Program-made: the position numbers and the translations under genes
Shown: positions 1 to 5,907 of the stretch, in pieces
How the letters are laid out: each line of letters starts with the position of its first letter
How positions within the stretch are numbered: position 1 is the first letter of the stretch
Source of the DNA: Alphaproteobacteria bacterium
Lineage (GTDB): Bacteria > Pseudomonadota > Alphaproteobacteria > BNTO01
Direction of reading: 5' to 3'
DNA length: 6,499 bases
NCBI GenBank assembly: GCA_025996655.1
Contig: BNTO01000051.1
Span: 1 to 6,499 of the forward strand
The notes under the pieces: model-generated
Databases searched by the model: none
Told to the model about the DNA's origin: nothing
Seen by the model: the letters and a program-made list of their open reading frames with translations, nothing else

Positions 1-107
1 AGGAGCATTTTTACTTGTTTCTAAAAGAGTGTGAGGGACGGTTCAACGTCGGCAATCCAAAGATGCTTTTAAAGGATTTAAAAAAGCTTCTAAGAGAGTT
101 ATGTTGA
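1..107 (+). pseudogene. IS1595-like transposase, C-terminal fragment (5' end outside window)
   Basis: The plus frame beginning at base 3 is open from the window edge to a TGA at 105-107 and gives 34 residues. They start EHFYLFLKECEGRFNVGNPK and end in a Leu/Lys-rich helix. The FYL-LKECE-RFN signature followed by a short basic Leu-rich tail is how I remember the end of IS1595/IS1016-type DDE transposases, in the segment just after the catalytic core. The stop is followed 20 bases later by a terminal-repeat-like sequence at 111-127, the expected layout for the right end of an IS. Whether the full transposase is intact cannot be judged, because the rest lies outside the window. The family assignment comes from memory of the motif. 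This is the only plus-strand gene I support. Confidence 0.6.
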
Positions 108-127
108 GAATCTCAGGTGTCAGCCCC
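105..127 (+). mobile_element. Right end / terminal inverted repeat of the IS1595-like element
   Basis: Immediately after the transposase stop the sequence reads tctcaggtgtcagcccc (111-127). Its complement begins GGGGCTGACACC, which fits the GGGGCTG-type termini known for IS1595/IS1016-group elements. A small palindrome (TGAGA-A-TCTCA, 105-115) overlaps the stop codon. If the element ends at 127, the AT-rich octamer taaattat (128-135) would be one copy of the 8-bp target duplication typical of this family. The other end is outside the window, so neither the inverted repeat pair nor the duplication can be confirmed. Confidence 0.5.
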
Positions 128-336
128 TAAATTATTTATCCTCTAACCCTAAAAGGTATCAAACTTCTTTTTTTGATCGACAAACGCCTGTCCTCCAACT
201 TTAAAATCCATTTCGGAGTAAACCTTTCTTGTTGGCTTATGAGCAGCCGACGCTGCTATAACCCTTTATCTAAATTTGGGTATGACCTTACGCTGTTCTC
301 CGCTGTCAGGGCTATTGTTACAACAAGTTTCCCAGA
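128..336 (-). other. Non-coding, structured segment; possible truncated group II intron 5' domain
   Basis: No convincing gene lies between the IS end and the stop of the immunity gene. Read on the minus strand, the segment looks like structured RNA. Positions 264-234 form a long hairpin: GGGTTATAGCAGC pairs with GCTGCTCATAAGCC around a 4-base loop, with one mismatch and one bulge. Upstream of it are GGG...CCC enclosing TTGTTGTAACAA (near 317-293), then CAGCGGAGAACAGCG and GGTCATACCC. This succession resembles the 5' domain of some bacterial group II introns, but I recognise it only by pattern. No domain V or reverse transcriptase is visible, and the adjoining IS may have removed them. An unrelated structured RNA or transposon remnant is equally possible. 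Confidence 0.3.
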
Positions 337-678
337 CTATTCCGCTACAACCTTAGACTCGCCAAGTGTAAACTTAGAAAATTTTTCGTGAATGTTTTCA
401 ACAATTTTCATAGTTAGTTCACTAAGCAATTGATCTTTTGTAGCATACATATTGTACAAATGATCTACTCCTTCTGAACCATAATAAAGAGCTATATTGC
501 CATCTATTTTCGCTTCAGAATTTTGTAAAAAGCAACGATCGTTCTTGTCTTCCAGTGATACGATTTGTTGTGCCGCATTCAATAAATTATGTTTTAATTC
601 CCCAACCGAAATTATTCCACTTTTATATTTTTCGCATGAGTTTACAACAAACTGATCTACTTCCTTGTAAATACTCAT
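337..678 (-). CDS. Putative immunity protein for the orphan toxin, unrecognised family
   Basis: This 113-aa protein has no signal peptide and no membrane segment, so it should be cytoplasmic. It looks mostly helical: an N-terminal helix (MSIYKEVDQFVV), a charged middle (SLEDKNDRC, about 42-50), a short GNIALYYGSEG stretch (about 60-70) and a long C-terminal helix (DQLLSELTMKIVENIHEKF). I do not recognise the family. Its role is inferred from position: it directly follows a toxin tip, and its ATG shares an ATGA with the toxin's TGA (675-678), so translation is coupled. A GGGGCGGAG stretch precedes the start. Base composition is clearly more AT-rich than the toxin body. The last residues (near ESKVVAE) and the TAG run into the structured non-coding segment, so the original C-terminus may have been altered by an insertion. 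Confidence 0.75.
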   Translation of the reverse strand: MSIYKEVDQFVVNSCEKYKSGIISVGELKHNLLNAAQQIVSLEDKNDRCFLQNSEAKIDGNIALYYGSEGVDHLYNMYATKDQLLSELTMKIVENIHEKFSKFTLGESKVVAE

Positions 679-1682
679 TCTCCGCCCCGTAATGAATTAA
701 CAGTTACAACTATTGTTCCACCTTGTTCTGTATAAACTTTTGCACTTCCCAAAGAGTGCACCACTCTTTTAACTCCAGATGGCGTTATTACTTCTGTTTG
801 TGAACCGCGATTTATTACATCTTCTACAAAAGTAGGAGACATCGACATTCCTTCCTTTGTATTAGCCCCAGTTGAGCTAACGAAGCGTCCTAATGACGAT
901 GGTTGCATCCTACTAACGGCGTGTTCGGTGTACAAGCGATCACCAATCCTTGCGTACTCTCGCCCTCCCTGTGTGACCTTTGGATAGCTACCCCAGAGCA
1001 GCTTTTGTCTCACAATTGGATCGCCAGTCGCGCTTTCTCTTGAAGCTGGTGGTCGTTTGTCAGATGCAGGAGCCGGTGTTACTGTTGCCGCAGTTCTTGC
1101 TGCTGCGGATGAACGGGAAGCAGCTGTGGCCGCGGGTCTCTGCGTTTCCGCTCGCGTTCTTGCGGATCTCCTCATTCCGGCTCGGACGCCGTGTCGAGTA
1201 ACCTGCTCTCCGACAAAATCAAACGTCTTTTTAAAGGATGCGTACAGCCGAGGGTTTCCCGCTGCAGCGTTGGCCGCCGCTACATCCGCTCCGTATTGTG
1301 CAACGAGCTTTGCAACCCAGTCTATTCCGAGGCCTGTTCCAAGGCTGGCTCCGTAGGCGAGCAAGGAAGCGCCGCCGGTCTCAAGAGCTGCAGCCGCAGC
1401 GGAAATGGCTCCTGTTGCAAGCGTCGTTTTTACTTTCAAATCCCAAGCTGCCATCAGAGCGTCGTAGGCTCTCGGATTGTTGGCCGCCAATTTTTCCACT
1501 TTGTAACGCCAGAGAGTTAAATGCGACGCAATCGATTCACTTGCTCCCGAAACTGCCCCTTTCACACAGCCTTCAAGGGCCGACGTCTCCTCCCAAACGC
1601 CTTGATACCCGCCGTTTAAAGCGTCAACCGTGCCCCCGACAACAAAACAGAAAAATAAACGAAAAATAATTTTCAAAAGCAT
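675..1682 (-). CDS. Orphan polymorphic toxin with duplicated pretoxin module and DUF4258/BECR-like RNase tip
   Basis: 335 aa. Residues 1-20 (MLLKIIFRLFFCFVVGGTVD) form a basic-hydrophobic signal- or anchor-like start. About 21-48 is Gly-rich (NGGYQGVWEETSALEG). Residues 49-187 repeat the pretoxin module of the upstream toxin with only about five substitutions. Residues 188-222 are an Ala/Ser/Pro/Arg linker. Residues about 225-335 are a distinct tip, with LYTEHAVSRMQP (250-261; candidate catalytic H254 and R258), SPTFVEDVI (282-290) and a final GGTIVVTVNS strand. The tip pattern, a TEHA-RM motif followed by short strands ending in an IVV-type strand, matches DUF4258-like toxins of the BECR RNase fold as I know them; the exact family is inferred. 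The gene starts 2 nt after the SUKH stop and overlaps the next gene by 4 nt. It lacks the large beta-rich export region, so it is either a recombination donor for new tips or independently exported. Confidence 0.8.
   Translation of the reverse strand: MLLKIIFRLFFCFVVGGTVDALNGGYQGVWEETSALEGCVKGAVSGASESIASHLTLWRYKVEKLAANNPRAYDALMAAWDLKVKTTLATGAISAAAAALETGGASLLAYGASLGTGLGIDWVAKLVAQYGADVAAANAAAGNPRLYASFKKTFDFVGEQVTRHGVRAGMRRSARTRAETQRPAATAASRSSAAARTAATVTPAPASDKRPPASRESATGDPIVRQKLLWGSYPKVTQGGREYARIGDRLYTEHAVSRMQPSSLGRFVSSTGANTKEGMSMSPTFVEDVINRGSQTEVITPSGVKRVVHSLGSAKVYTEQGGTIVVTVNSLRGGE
1123..1538 (-). repeat. Pretoxin direct repeat, copy in the orphan toxin gene
   Basis: This 416-bp segment aligns without gaps to 2690-3105 at a constant offset of 1567 bases. 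By eye about 15 positions differ (about 96% identity). Seven of those fall within roughly 20 bases around 1294-1312. The repeat encodes residues from ESIASH to RPAATA. Both borders are sharp: similarity stops where the linker to the variable toxin tip begins on one side and at the Gly-rich N-terminal stretch on the other. Confidence 0.95.
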
Positions 1683-1684
1683 GA

Positions 1685-2185
1685 TTAAACTTCTTCATCT
1701 TCTGGTTCATGAAGCATATCTACGAATTCTTTAAAATTATTGGCAATAAAAGCGACCCTATGATCAAACCCCATATCATGATTCCAAATTACAACTGGCG
1801 GATTGTCTGTTTTCTTATTTTTTCGATAATCAAAACAAATCATGTCGCCGCCTCCGTTGTCTCCGAATGGAATTAAACCATCTTCGAAAAGATATTTAGG
1901 ATCCCAATCCGGCTCTTCCATATATTTTAAGTTTTCTATATGGTTTTCAATTTTTTCAATATTTAAAAAAGTTATAGAATTACTGTTTTTTTTATTGCTT
2001 TTTATATTGGCATCGCTATAGTCGAAAATCCTTGCCTTCAAACGAGCTCCATTATGTTCAATAATGAAACCAACATACATATCAGGTAATTTAATATTAT
2101 GAGTTGCCTCCAAATTTCTAACTACATCGGCTGAAATACAACCTTCATCACGGCGAATGTTTTGGCTACTAAGATTATCCATCAT
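1685..2185 (-). CDS. SUKH (SMI1/KNR4) family immunity protein
   Basis: This 166-aa cytoplasmic protein is predicted to bind and neutralise the WHH nuclease tip encoded just upstream. SUKH hallmarks are visible: the LPDMYVGFIIEHNG segment (33-46), where the family has LP-xY--F---NG; a helix through IEKIENHIENLKY (76-88); the LIPFGDNGGGDMICFDY block (104-120), which matches the usual I-F---GGGD-I--D signature; and a VVIWNHD strand (131-137), followed by a closing FKEFVDML helix. The length fits single-domain SUKH proteins. The gene begins with ATGATG. The first ATG overlaps the toxin TGA as ATGA (2182-2185), which indicates translational coupling. It is markedly AT-rich compared with the toxin body, as is common for immunity genes that travel with tips. 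SUKH proteins are known partners of several nuclease toxin classes, including HNH/EndoVII types. Confidence 0.9.
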   Translation of the reverse strand: MMDNLSSQNIRRDEGCISADVVRNLEATHNIKLPDMYVGFIIEHNGARLKARIFDYSDANIKSNKKNSNSITFLNIEKIENHIENLKYMEEPDWDPKYLFEDGLIPFGDNGGGDMICFDYRKNKKTDNPPVVIWNHDMGFDHRVAFIANNFKEFVDMLHEPEDEEV

Positions 2186-4797
2186 CTATTCCCCCACAGT
2201 TTATTTCCCCCAACATGTCTCGCCCATTCATGTATATCCTCTGGAACAAGCTGCATTCGACCAGTTTCTTGATGATGATGCCATGTAAACTTTCCAATTT
2301 TTTCTGTTCCATCTCTAATATCTGCGAACTCAGCATCAGAGAACAAGCTCCTATTAACTCTTCCAGCTTCAATATCAGCTCTCAACTGCCTTGTAGCCAT
2401 TCTCATATGAGTTTCAGGAGACATACTTGATAAATTTCCGCTGATTCTCGTTTGGTATTTTATATACGGATCAAAAATTGGGAATCCTCTCTGATCAAAT
2501 ACCACTCGCTGAACAATTGGCTCGTGTGTTAAGGGGTCATGCCCTGCAACCCTTTGAATATGACTGCCGGCCAATCTGACATTTGGCTGACTGGAAGTTG
2601 GTACAGTAGAGCGTTCAACAGGGCCAAATCTTTGAGCTATCCGTTCAGCCACTCTTGGGTCATAAGGAGCTTTGCTTACCGAGTCCTGGGCTGTGGCCGC
2701 GGGTCTCTGCGTTTCCGCTCGCGTTCTTGCGGATCTCCTTATTCCGGCTCGGACGCCGTGTCGAGTAACCTGCTCTCCGACAAAATCAAACGTCTTTTTA
2801 AAGGATGCGTACAACCGAGGGTTTCCCTCTGCAGCGTTGGCCGCCGCTACATCCGCTCCGTACCTCGCAACCAGACTTGCAACCCAGTCTATTCCGAGGC
2901 CTGTTCCAAGGCTGGCTCCGTAGGCGAGCAAGGAAGCGCCGCCGGTCTCAAGAGCTGCCGCCGCAGCGGAAATGGCTCCTGTTGCAAGCGTCGTTTTTAC
3001 TTTCAAATCCCAAGCTGCCATCAGAGCGTCGTAGGCTCTCGGATTGTTGGCCGCCAATTTTTCCATTTTATAACGCCAGAGAGTTAAATGCGACGCGATC
3101 GACTCGAAAGAGAGGCCGCCCGCTTTGTTCTGGACTGCTGCTACGTGCGTTAAATCGCCCCAAGAAGGACTTCTTCTCATCCCCGTAGGCGCAGCCGCGG
3201 GAGCGGTTCTTACGGTAAATTTCCGCTCGATATCGACTCGGCTGCGTATGGACGACAGCAGCGAACGACTTGCTGCGTTATGAGCCGATAAAGCGTCGTA
3301 TACGCGAGGCGTCACCAAAAATTTTTCAAGATCGTCCTCGTCGTTTTGACTCAACAATGCAGCAAGCTCGCGCATGTCCACGGCAACGTCGTCGGCGCTG
3401 CCCCGAGCCCTAACCGCCGCTTCCATTTGCGCTTTTAATTCTCTCCCGATTCTGTCTAAAACGCCGAGAGACTCTCTTAAAGCGTTCAGCAGTAGATTGG
3501 TCACTGCCATCTCTACGGCGATAGCCATTTGAACCGCAGGCGGAAGATTTTGCGTATCGGTCTTAGTTTCGCGCCTTTGGAAAAGGTAGCCGGTTTCCGT
3601 GCGATGCGAAACAGTTCCATCCGGAAAACGATAAGTGGTGATCGTATTGAGGTAATGGTCCGTGTGATGCACAATCTTTACAGTCTTTCCTAGGAGGTTG
3701 CCTAGCTCGACTTGAGACGTTTCGCCCTCTTGGATTTGCTGCTTTATACCCTCTTTTGATCGTTCTACGACTTCTAATGCGTCTTTGGCTAGAATGCTTC
3801 CTTCGCCATTTCTTAGCTTCTCCGTAAGGATGCGCAGCGATTGTTCCGCCATAATGCGTCCGGTATTTTCAAATAATTTAGCGTCGAGACTTGAAGATTT
3901 GCCTACTCGCAGATTACCTTTGACCGAAAGCCTTTCCATAGGACTGGTTTGTATTTGTCCAAAATTTGCAACAGTCCTATCTCCGACATCTAACGAAGTG
4001 ACGTTTCCCGTAAGCGTGTTGGAAACATCAAAGTAGCAATTTGCAGAAACAGAGCCTCTTTCAACAAACAAGTTTTCTACATTGAAGGATCCGGTGCTGT
4101 TGACGCTTAATCCCCCAAAAGCCTTTAGATCGTTTCCAAAGAGAGCTCCAAACTTGTCGAACGTATGGGCCCTGTGCGTCGGAGCGGGTGCCGACGATAG
4201 CGAAGGCACGTATCTTTCGTAGTCCTCCCATGGGATAGGTCCTCTGTCGCTTTTGGAATCGATGACACCACCGTTGTAAAAATAATCTGCAAACAGGGTA
4301 TAGGAGTTCGACTTCAAAACGGAGCGGTTATAGAAATTACGACAGGAAAGGGCAAGAGAATCAAACGCTATCGGATGGTTGTTATGGGCCGATCCGTTGG
4401 TTTTAATAGCAAATTTTACGTGATGCTCGATTCCGGTATCCGAGCTGCCTCCGGTGGAGAGTTCCAAATCTCCGTTCAAATTGATCGAAAAGCTGAACAA
4501 TACTCCTTTCGCTCTTTTGTATATTTGACAGACTAAGGTGTCTTGGTCTCTTTCTAAACTTACTTCGCCGTTTGAAATGCCGGTAAAGGGCGCAGCCGTG
4601 ATTCTCTGATCAAAAATAGACGCGCCGTTTTCGGCGATCGAAAGTCGAACGTCTCTGCCGCTCCCGTAAACATCAACGTAAAAATTTGCGCCCCTCGCGT
4701 AGTTTTGGAAGTCTTCCCGTTGCGGCACGCGCTGTGCGCAAAAGCTGCTAAAAGAAAAAACGAGGCAAAGAACAAGGCCAAAAATTTTCTGAAACAT
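2182..4797 (-). CDS. Exported filamentous-hemagglutinin-like polymorphic toxin with C-terminal WHH nuclease
   Basis: 871 aa from the preferred ATG at 4797, which opens a clear signal peptide (MFQKIFGLVLCLVFSFSSFCA, cut near A21). The frame stays open upstream to a TTG at 4935, but those 46 residues precede the signal peptide and look untranslated. Residues about 22-215 are beta-rich with no recognised domain. About 217-345 has hemagglutinin-type short repeats (LFENTGRI, LRNGEGSILAKDALEV). About 420-560 is mostly helical and charged. Residues 565-703 are the Ala/Gly-rich pretoxin module. About 745-871 is the nuclease tip, with FDQRGFPIFDPY, then FTWHHHQETGRMQLVP (837-852), IHEWARHVGG (855-864) and His856/His861. 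This matches the WHH branch of HNH/EndoVII superfamily toxins, predicted to cut nucleic acid in a target cell. The Shine-Dalgarno at 4797 is weak. No TpsB-like transporter gene is in the window. Confidence 0.88.
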   Translation of the reverse strand: MFQKIFGLVLCLVFSFSSFCAQRVPQREDFQNYARGANFYVDVYGSGRDVRLSIAENGASIFDQRITAAPFTGISNGEVSLERDQDTLVCQIYKRAKGVLFSFSINLNGDLELSTGGSSDTGIEHHVKFAIKTNGSAHNNHPIAFDSLALSCRNFYNRSVLKSNSYTLFADYFYNGGVIDSKSDRGPIPWEDYERYVPSLSSAPAPTHRAHTFDKFGALFGNDLKAFGGLSVNSTGSFNVENLFVERGSVSANCYFDVSNTLTGNVTSLDVGDRTVANFGQIQTSPMERLSVKGNLRVGKSSSLDAKLFENTGRIMAEQSLRILTEKLRNGEGSILAKDALEVVERSKEGIKQQIQEGETSQVELGNLLGKTVKIVHHTDHYLNTITTYRFPDGTVSHRTETGYLFQRRETKTDTQNLPPAVQMAIAVEMAVTNLLLNALRESLGVLDRIGRELKAQMEAAVRARGSADDVAVDMRELAALLSQNDEDDLEKFLVTPRVYDALSAHNAASRSLLSSIRSRVDIERKFTVRTAPAAAPTGMRRSPSWGDLTHVAAVQNKAGGLSFESIASHLTLWRYKMEKLAANNPRAYDALMAAWDLKVKTTLATGAISAAAAALETGGASLLAYGASLGTGLGIDWVASLVARYGADVAAANAAEGNPRLYASFKKTFDFVGEQVTRHGVRAGIRRSARTRAETQRPAATAQDSVSKAPYDPRVAERIAQRFGPVERSTVPTSSQPNVRLAGSHIQRVAGHDPLTHEPIVQRVVFDQRGFPIFDPYIKYQTRISGNLSSMSPETHMRMATRQLRADIEAGRVNRSLFSDAEFADIRDGTEKIGKFTWHHHQETGRMQLVPEDIHEWARHVGGNKLWGNR
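2690..3105 (-). repeat. Pretoxin direct repeat, copy in the full-length toxin gene
   Basis: This is the partner of 1123-1538. It encodes residues 565-703 of the large toxin. The module opens with ESIASHLTLWRYKMEK, continues through a hydrophobic Ala/Gly zipper-like stretch (GAISAAAAALETGGASLL, then YGASLGTGLGIDWVA) and ends in a basic RRSARTRAETQRPAATA tail. The Ala/Gly-rich stretch could be membrane-active; that is inference. The position directly before the tip is where polymorphic toxins usually carry a conserved pretoxin domain. Confidence 0.95.
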
Positions 4798-4983
4798 AAC
4801 CAAGTAACCCAATCGCGACAGCTGGGCATAGTCTAACACATCTAAAAACAAAAAAACAACATATATGTAAGTTCGCAGCACAAGAGACGCCGCCCTTACG
4901 GACGGTCGTCCCTCCTTAGATGTGCCGGAATGCAACGACAGCTCTTTTTATAAGATTGACGAGGGGCTAGGGACGAGGAGTAG

Positions 4984-5026
4984 AAGTCTAAAAGGCTCCA
5001 ATATCCCTTAAAGCAAAGTCTAAAAG
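4984..5026. repeat. 11-bp direct repeat in the leader region of the toxin gene
   Basis: The sequence aagtctaaaag occurs at 4984-4994 and again at 5016-5026. The starts are 32 bases apart, about three helical turns, in the gap between the small exported-protein gene and the toxin. That spacing would suit a protein bound to one face of the DNA, but the copies are short and AT-rich, so chance is possible. The rest of 4798-5047 shows no strong promoter or terminator. Confidence 0.4.
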
Positions 5027-5047
5027 AGAATAGGAACGCTCACTTTT

Positions 5048-5440
5048 TTAATTTTCGTCGTTATCTTTAAAATTTGAGGAATCCAATGGCTTCGCTGCAA
5101 AAAGGATCACTTTGGTTCCTGGTTCTCCGTCAGGGATCGTTGGCTCGCCGAAAACTTCATTAATTTCAGTAAACAGGCTTTTGTATTGGTCTTGCAAAGT
5201 TTCTAGAAAACATTTATGAGCCGATTCCCTTAAATCTTCCAAAAGAGAGGTCTTATCCTTTGTTTCGAAGGGTTTCGTTAGTACAATAAAAGCGTACCGT
5301 TTCTGTATACAAAAAACGGTGGTTCGAATCACTTTGGGTTTCGCTGCTTCGTCTATAGGAGAGGTCTTCGGTTTCGAAGATATTCCTGGTATCGTCAAAA
5401 ATATTGTTGCAAACGCTAAATGAGAAATAAGCTTAAACAT
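5048..5440 (-). CDS. Small predicted exported protein, function unknown
   Basis: 130 aa from the ATG at 5440, chosen because it begins a good signal peptide (MFKLISHLAFATIFLTIPGISS, cut near residue 22). The frame extends upstream to a TTG at 5509. That start sits only 1 base after a GGAGG, too close for normal initiation, and would put a second hydrophobic segment in front. The preferred ATG has only a GAGG about 11 bases away, so the start is not certain. The mature part is soluble and mixed: a beta-prone stretch (VIRTTVFCIQKRYAFIVLTKPF), a long helix (LLEDLRESAHKCFLETLQDQYKSLFTEINEVFG), a short strand near TKVILFAAKP and an acidic tail (DNDEN). I recognise no family. It lies between the lysis-like cassette and the toxin, with a candidate promoter upstream, so it may be co-transcribed with the toxin; a periplasmic accessory role is speculative. 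Confidence 0.65.
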   Translation of the reverse strand: MFKLISHLAFATIFLTIPGISSKPKTSPIDEAAKPKVIRTTVFCIQKRYAFIVLTKPFETKDKTSLLEDLRESAHKCFLETLQDQYKSLFTEINEVFGEPTIPDGEPGTKVILFAAKPLDSSNFKDNDEN

Positions 5441-5559
5441 AACGTTGTGAACCTCAATAAAAACAACTTCACAAATACATTGTAGCAACAAAAAACTTAA
5501 GAAAAGCAAGCCTCCATATCGTGTTTTGACTACTTGAGAAATTTTCCAAAAATCGCAAT

Positions 5560-5587
5560 CTTATACGCTTGGTCGAAGTTTAGACAA
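5560..5587 (-). promoter_or_regulatory. Candidate sigma70-type promoter for the exported protein and toxin genes
   Basis: On the minus strand TTGTCT (5587-5582) is followed after 16 bases by TATAAG (5565-5560). These match the consensus at 4 of 6 and 5 of 6 positions. Transcription would start near 5553, leaving about 110 bases of leader before the ATG at 5440. It is the best promoter match I found upstream of the toxin locus, but in AT-rich DNA such matches also occur by chance. Confidence 0.45.
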
Positions 5588-5599
5588 GCTCATAAAACT

Positions 5600-5611
5600 T
5601 TTTCTAGAAAA
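5600..5611. promoter_or_regulatory. 12-bp perfect palindrome upstream of the candidate promoter
   Basis: TTTTCTAGAAAA is its own complement and lies 12 bases upstream of the candidate -35 box. A dimeric regulator could bind there. It is short and mostly A/T, so the support is limited. Confidence 0.25.
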
Positions 5612-5757
5612 CCTCTCCATCCGACATCAGAAAGAGAAAGAATGTCGAGTTCCTTGAGAAAAACAAATTTATAACCCCTTAAATTAAGTGAATGCTTTTG
5701 TTGTTTTTTTTAGACGAGGATGGCTTTAAGAGAAGCCCCCAGAAATAACCGTGAAAA

Positions 5758-5907
5758 TTATTTCTTTTTGCGATTCTTTTTGCGCCTTTGCTTACATTTT
5801 GTTTGCCATTTGGTACAGCCGCTTTCGGCTTTTTGAGAACCGTCGGCAACTTTGTTGAAAATTTTTCCAAGAACGGAGAAGGTCATACCAAGGAGGACAG
5901 GAAGCAT
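5758..5907 (-). CDS. 49-aa small hydrophobic/basic protein of the lysis-like cassette
   Basis: The ATG overlaps the preceding stop as TAATG (5905-5909) and follows an AAGAGGA ribosome site, which decides the start. The product has a hydrophobic N-terminus (MLPVLLGMTFSVLGKIFNKV), a short polar middle and a very basic end (RRKKNRKKK). The N-terminal VLGK---KVAD pattern faintly resembles the start of three-TM phage holins, but only that first part is present, so it could be a remnant or a distinct small membrane-associated protein. Its tight coupling to the two upstream genes suggests a role in the same lysis or export step. The family is not recognised with confidence. A longer frame at 5679-5870 overlaps it in another phase, but has no ribosome site and is taken as a shadow. 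Confidence 0.6.
   Translation of the reverse strand: MLPVLLGMTFSVLGKIFNKVADGSQKAESGCTKWQTKCKQRRKKNRKKK

Larger units (their letters stand above)
5441..5757. other. AT-rich intergenic region without a gene
   Basis: 317 bases separate the lysis-like cassette from the exported-protein gene. I find no supported gene on either strand; the longest minus-strand candidate not counted elsewhere is a 19-codon frame without a ribosome site. The region holds a candidate minus-strand promoter (5560-5587) and a perfect 12-bp palindrome (5600-5611). It also has a weak GGCTT/AAGCC hairpin (5722-5737) that lacks a proper T-run. Confidence 0.7.

Noticed and set aside
30..50. gtgagggacggttc as the 3' strand of a group II intron domain V
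   Set aside because: The matching GAGCC-type 5' strand is absent within 34 bases, and the stretch is part of the transposase reading frame.
173..391. 72-codon plus-strand open frame over the structured segment
   Set aside because: No ribosome site, no recognisable protein pattern, and it runs into the antisense strand of the immunity gene.
1057..1669. Several overlapping plus-strand open frames opposite the orphan toxin (parallel ones at 2539-3188)
   Set aside because: They are antisense shadows of the GC-rich pretoxin repeat; the same shadows occur in both copies because the DNA is duplicated.
4560..4829. 89-codon minus-strand frame overlapping the toxin N-terminus
   Set aside because: Out of phase with the toxin, which has the signal peptide and continuous domain sequence; no independent start signal.
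4820..4860. TTGTTT with a TAGACT box as the toxin promoter
   Set aside because: Only 3 and 4 of 6 consensus matches in a T-rich stretch; too weak to list.
4798..4935. Extension of the toxin to a TTG start at 4935
   Set aside because: The added 46 residues would bury the clear signal peptide starting at 4797. An AAGGAGG at 4911-4917 has no start codon at suitable distance.
5722..5737. GGCTT/AAGCC hairpin as a terminator of the lysis cassette
   Set aside because: Only a 5-bp stem, and the bases that follow on either strand do not form a T-run directly after it.
5679..5870. 63-codon minus-strand frame
   Set aside because: Overlaps the better supported 49-codon gene in another phase and lacks a ribosome site.
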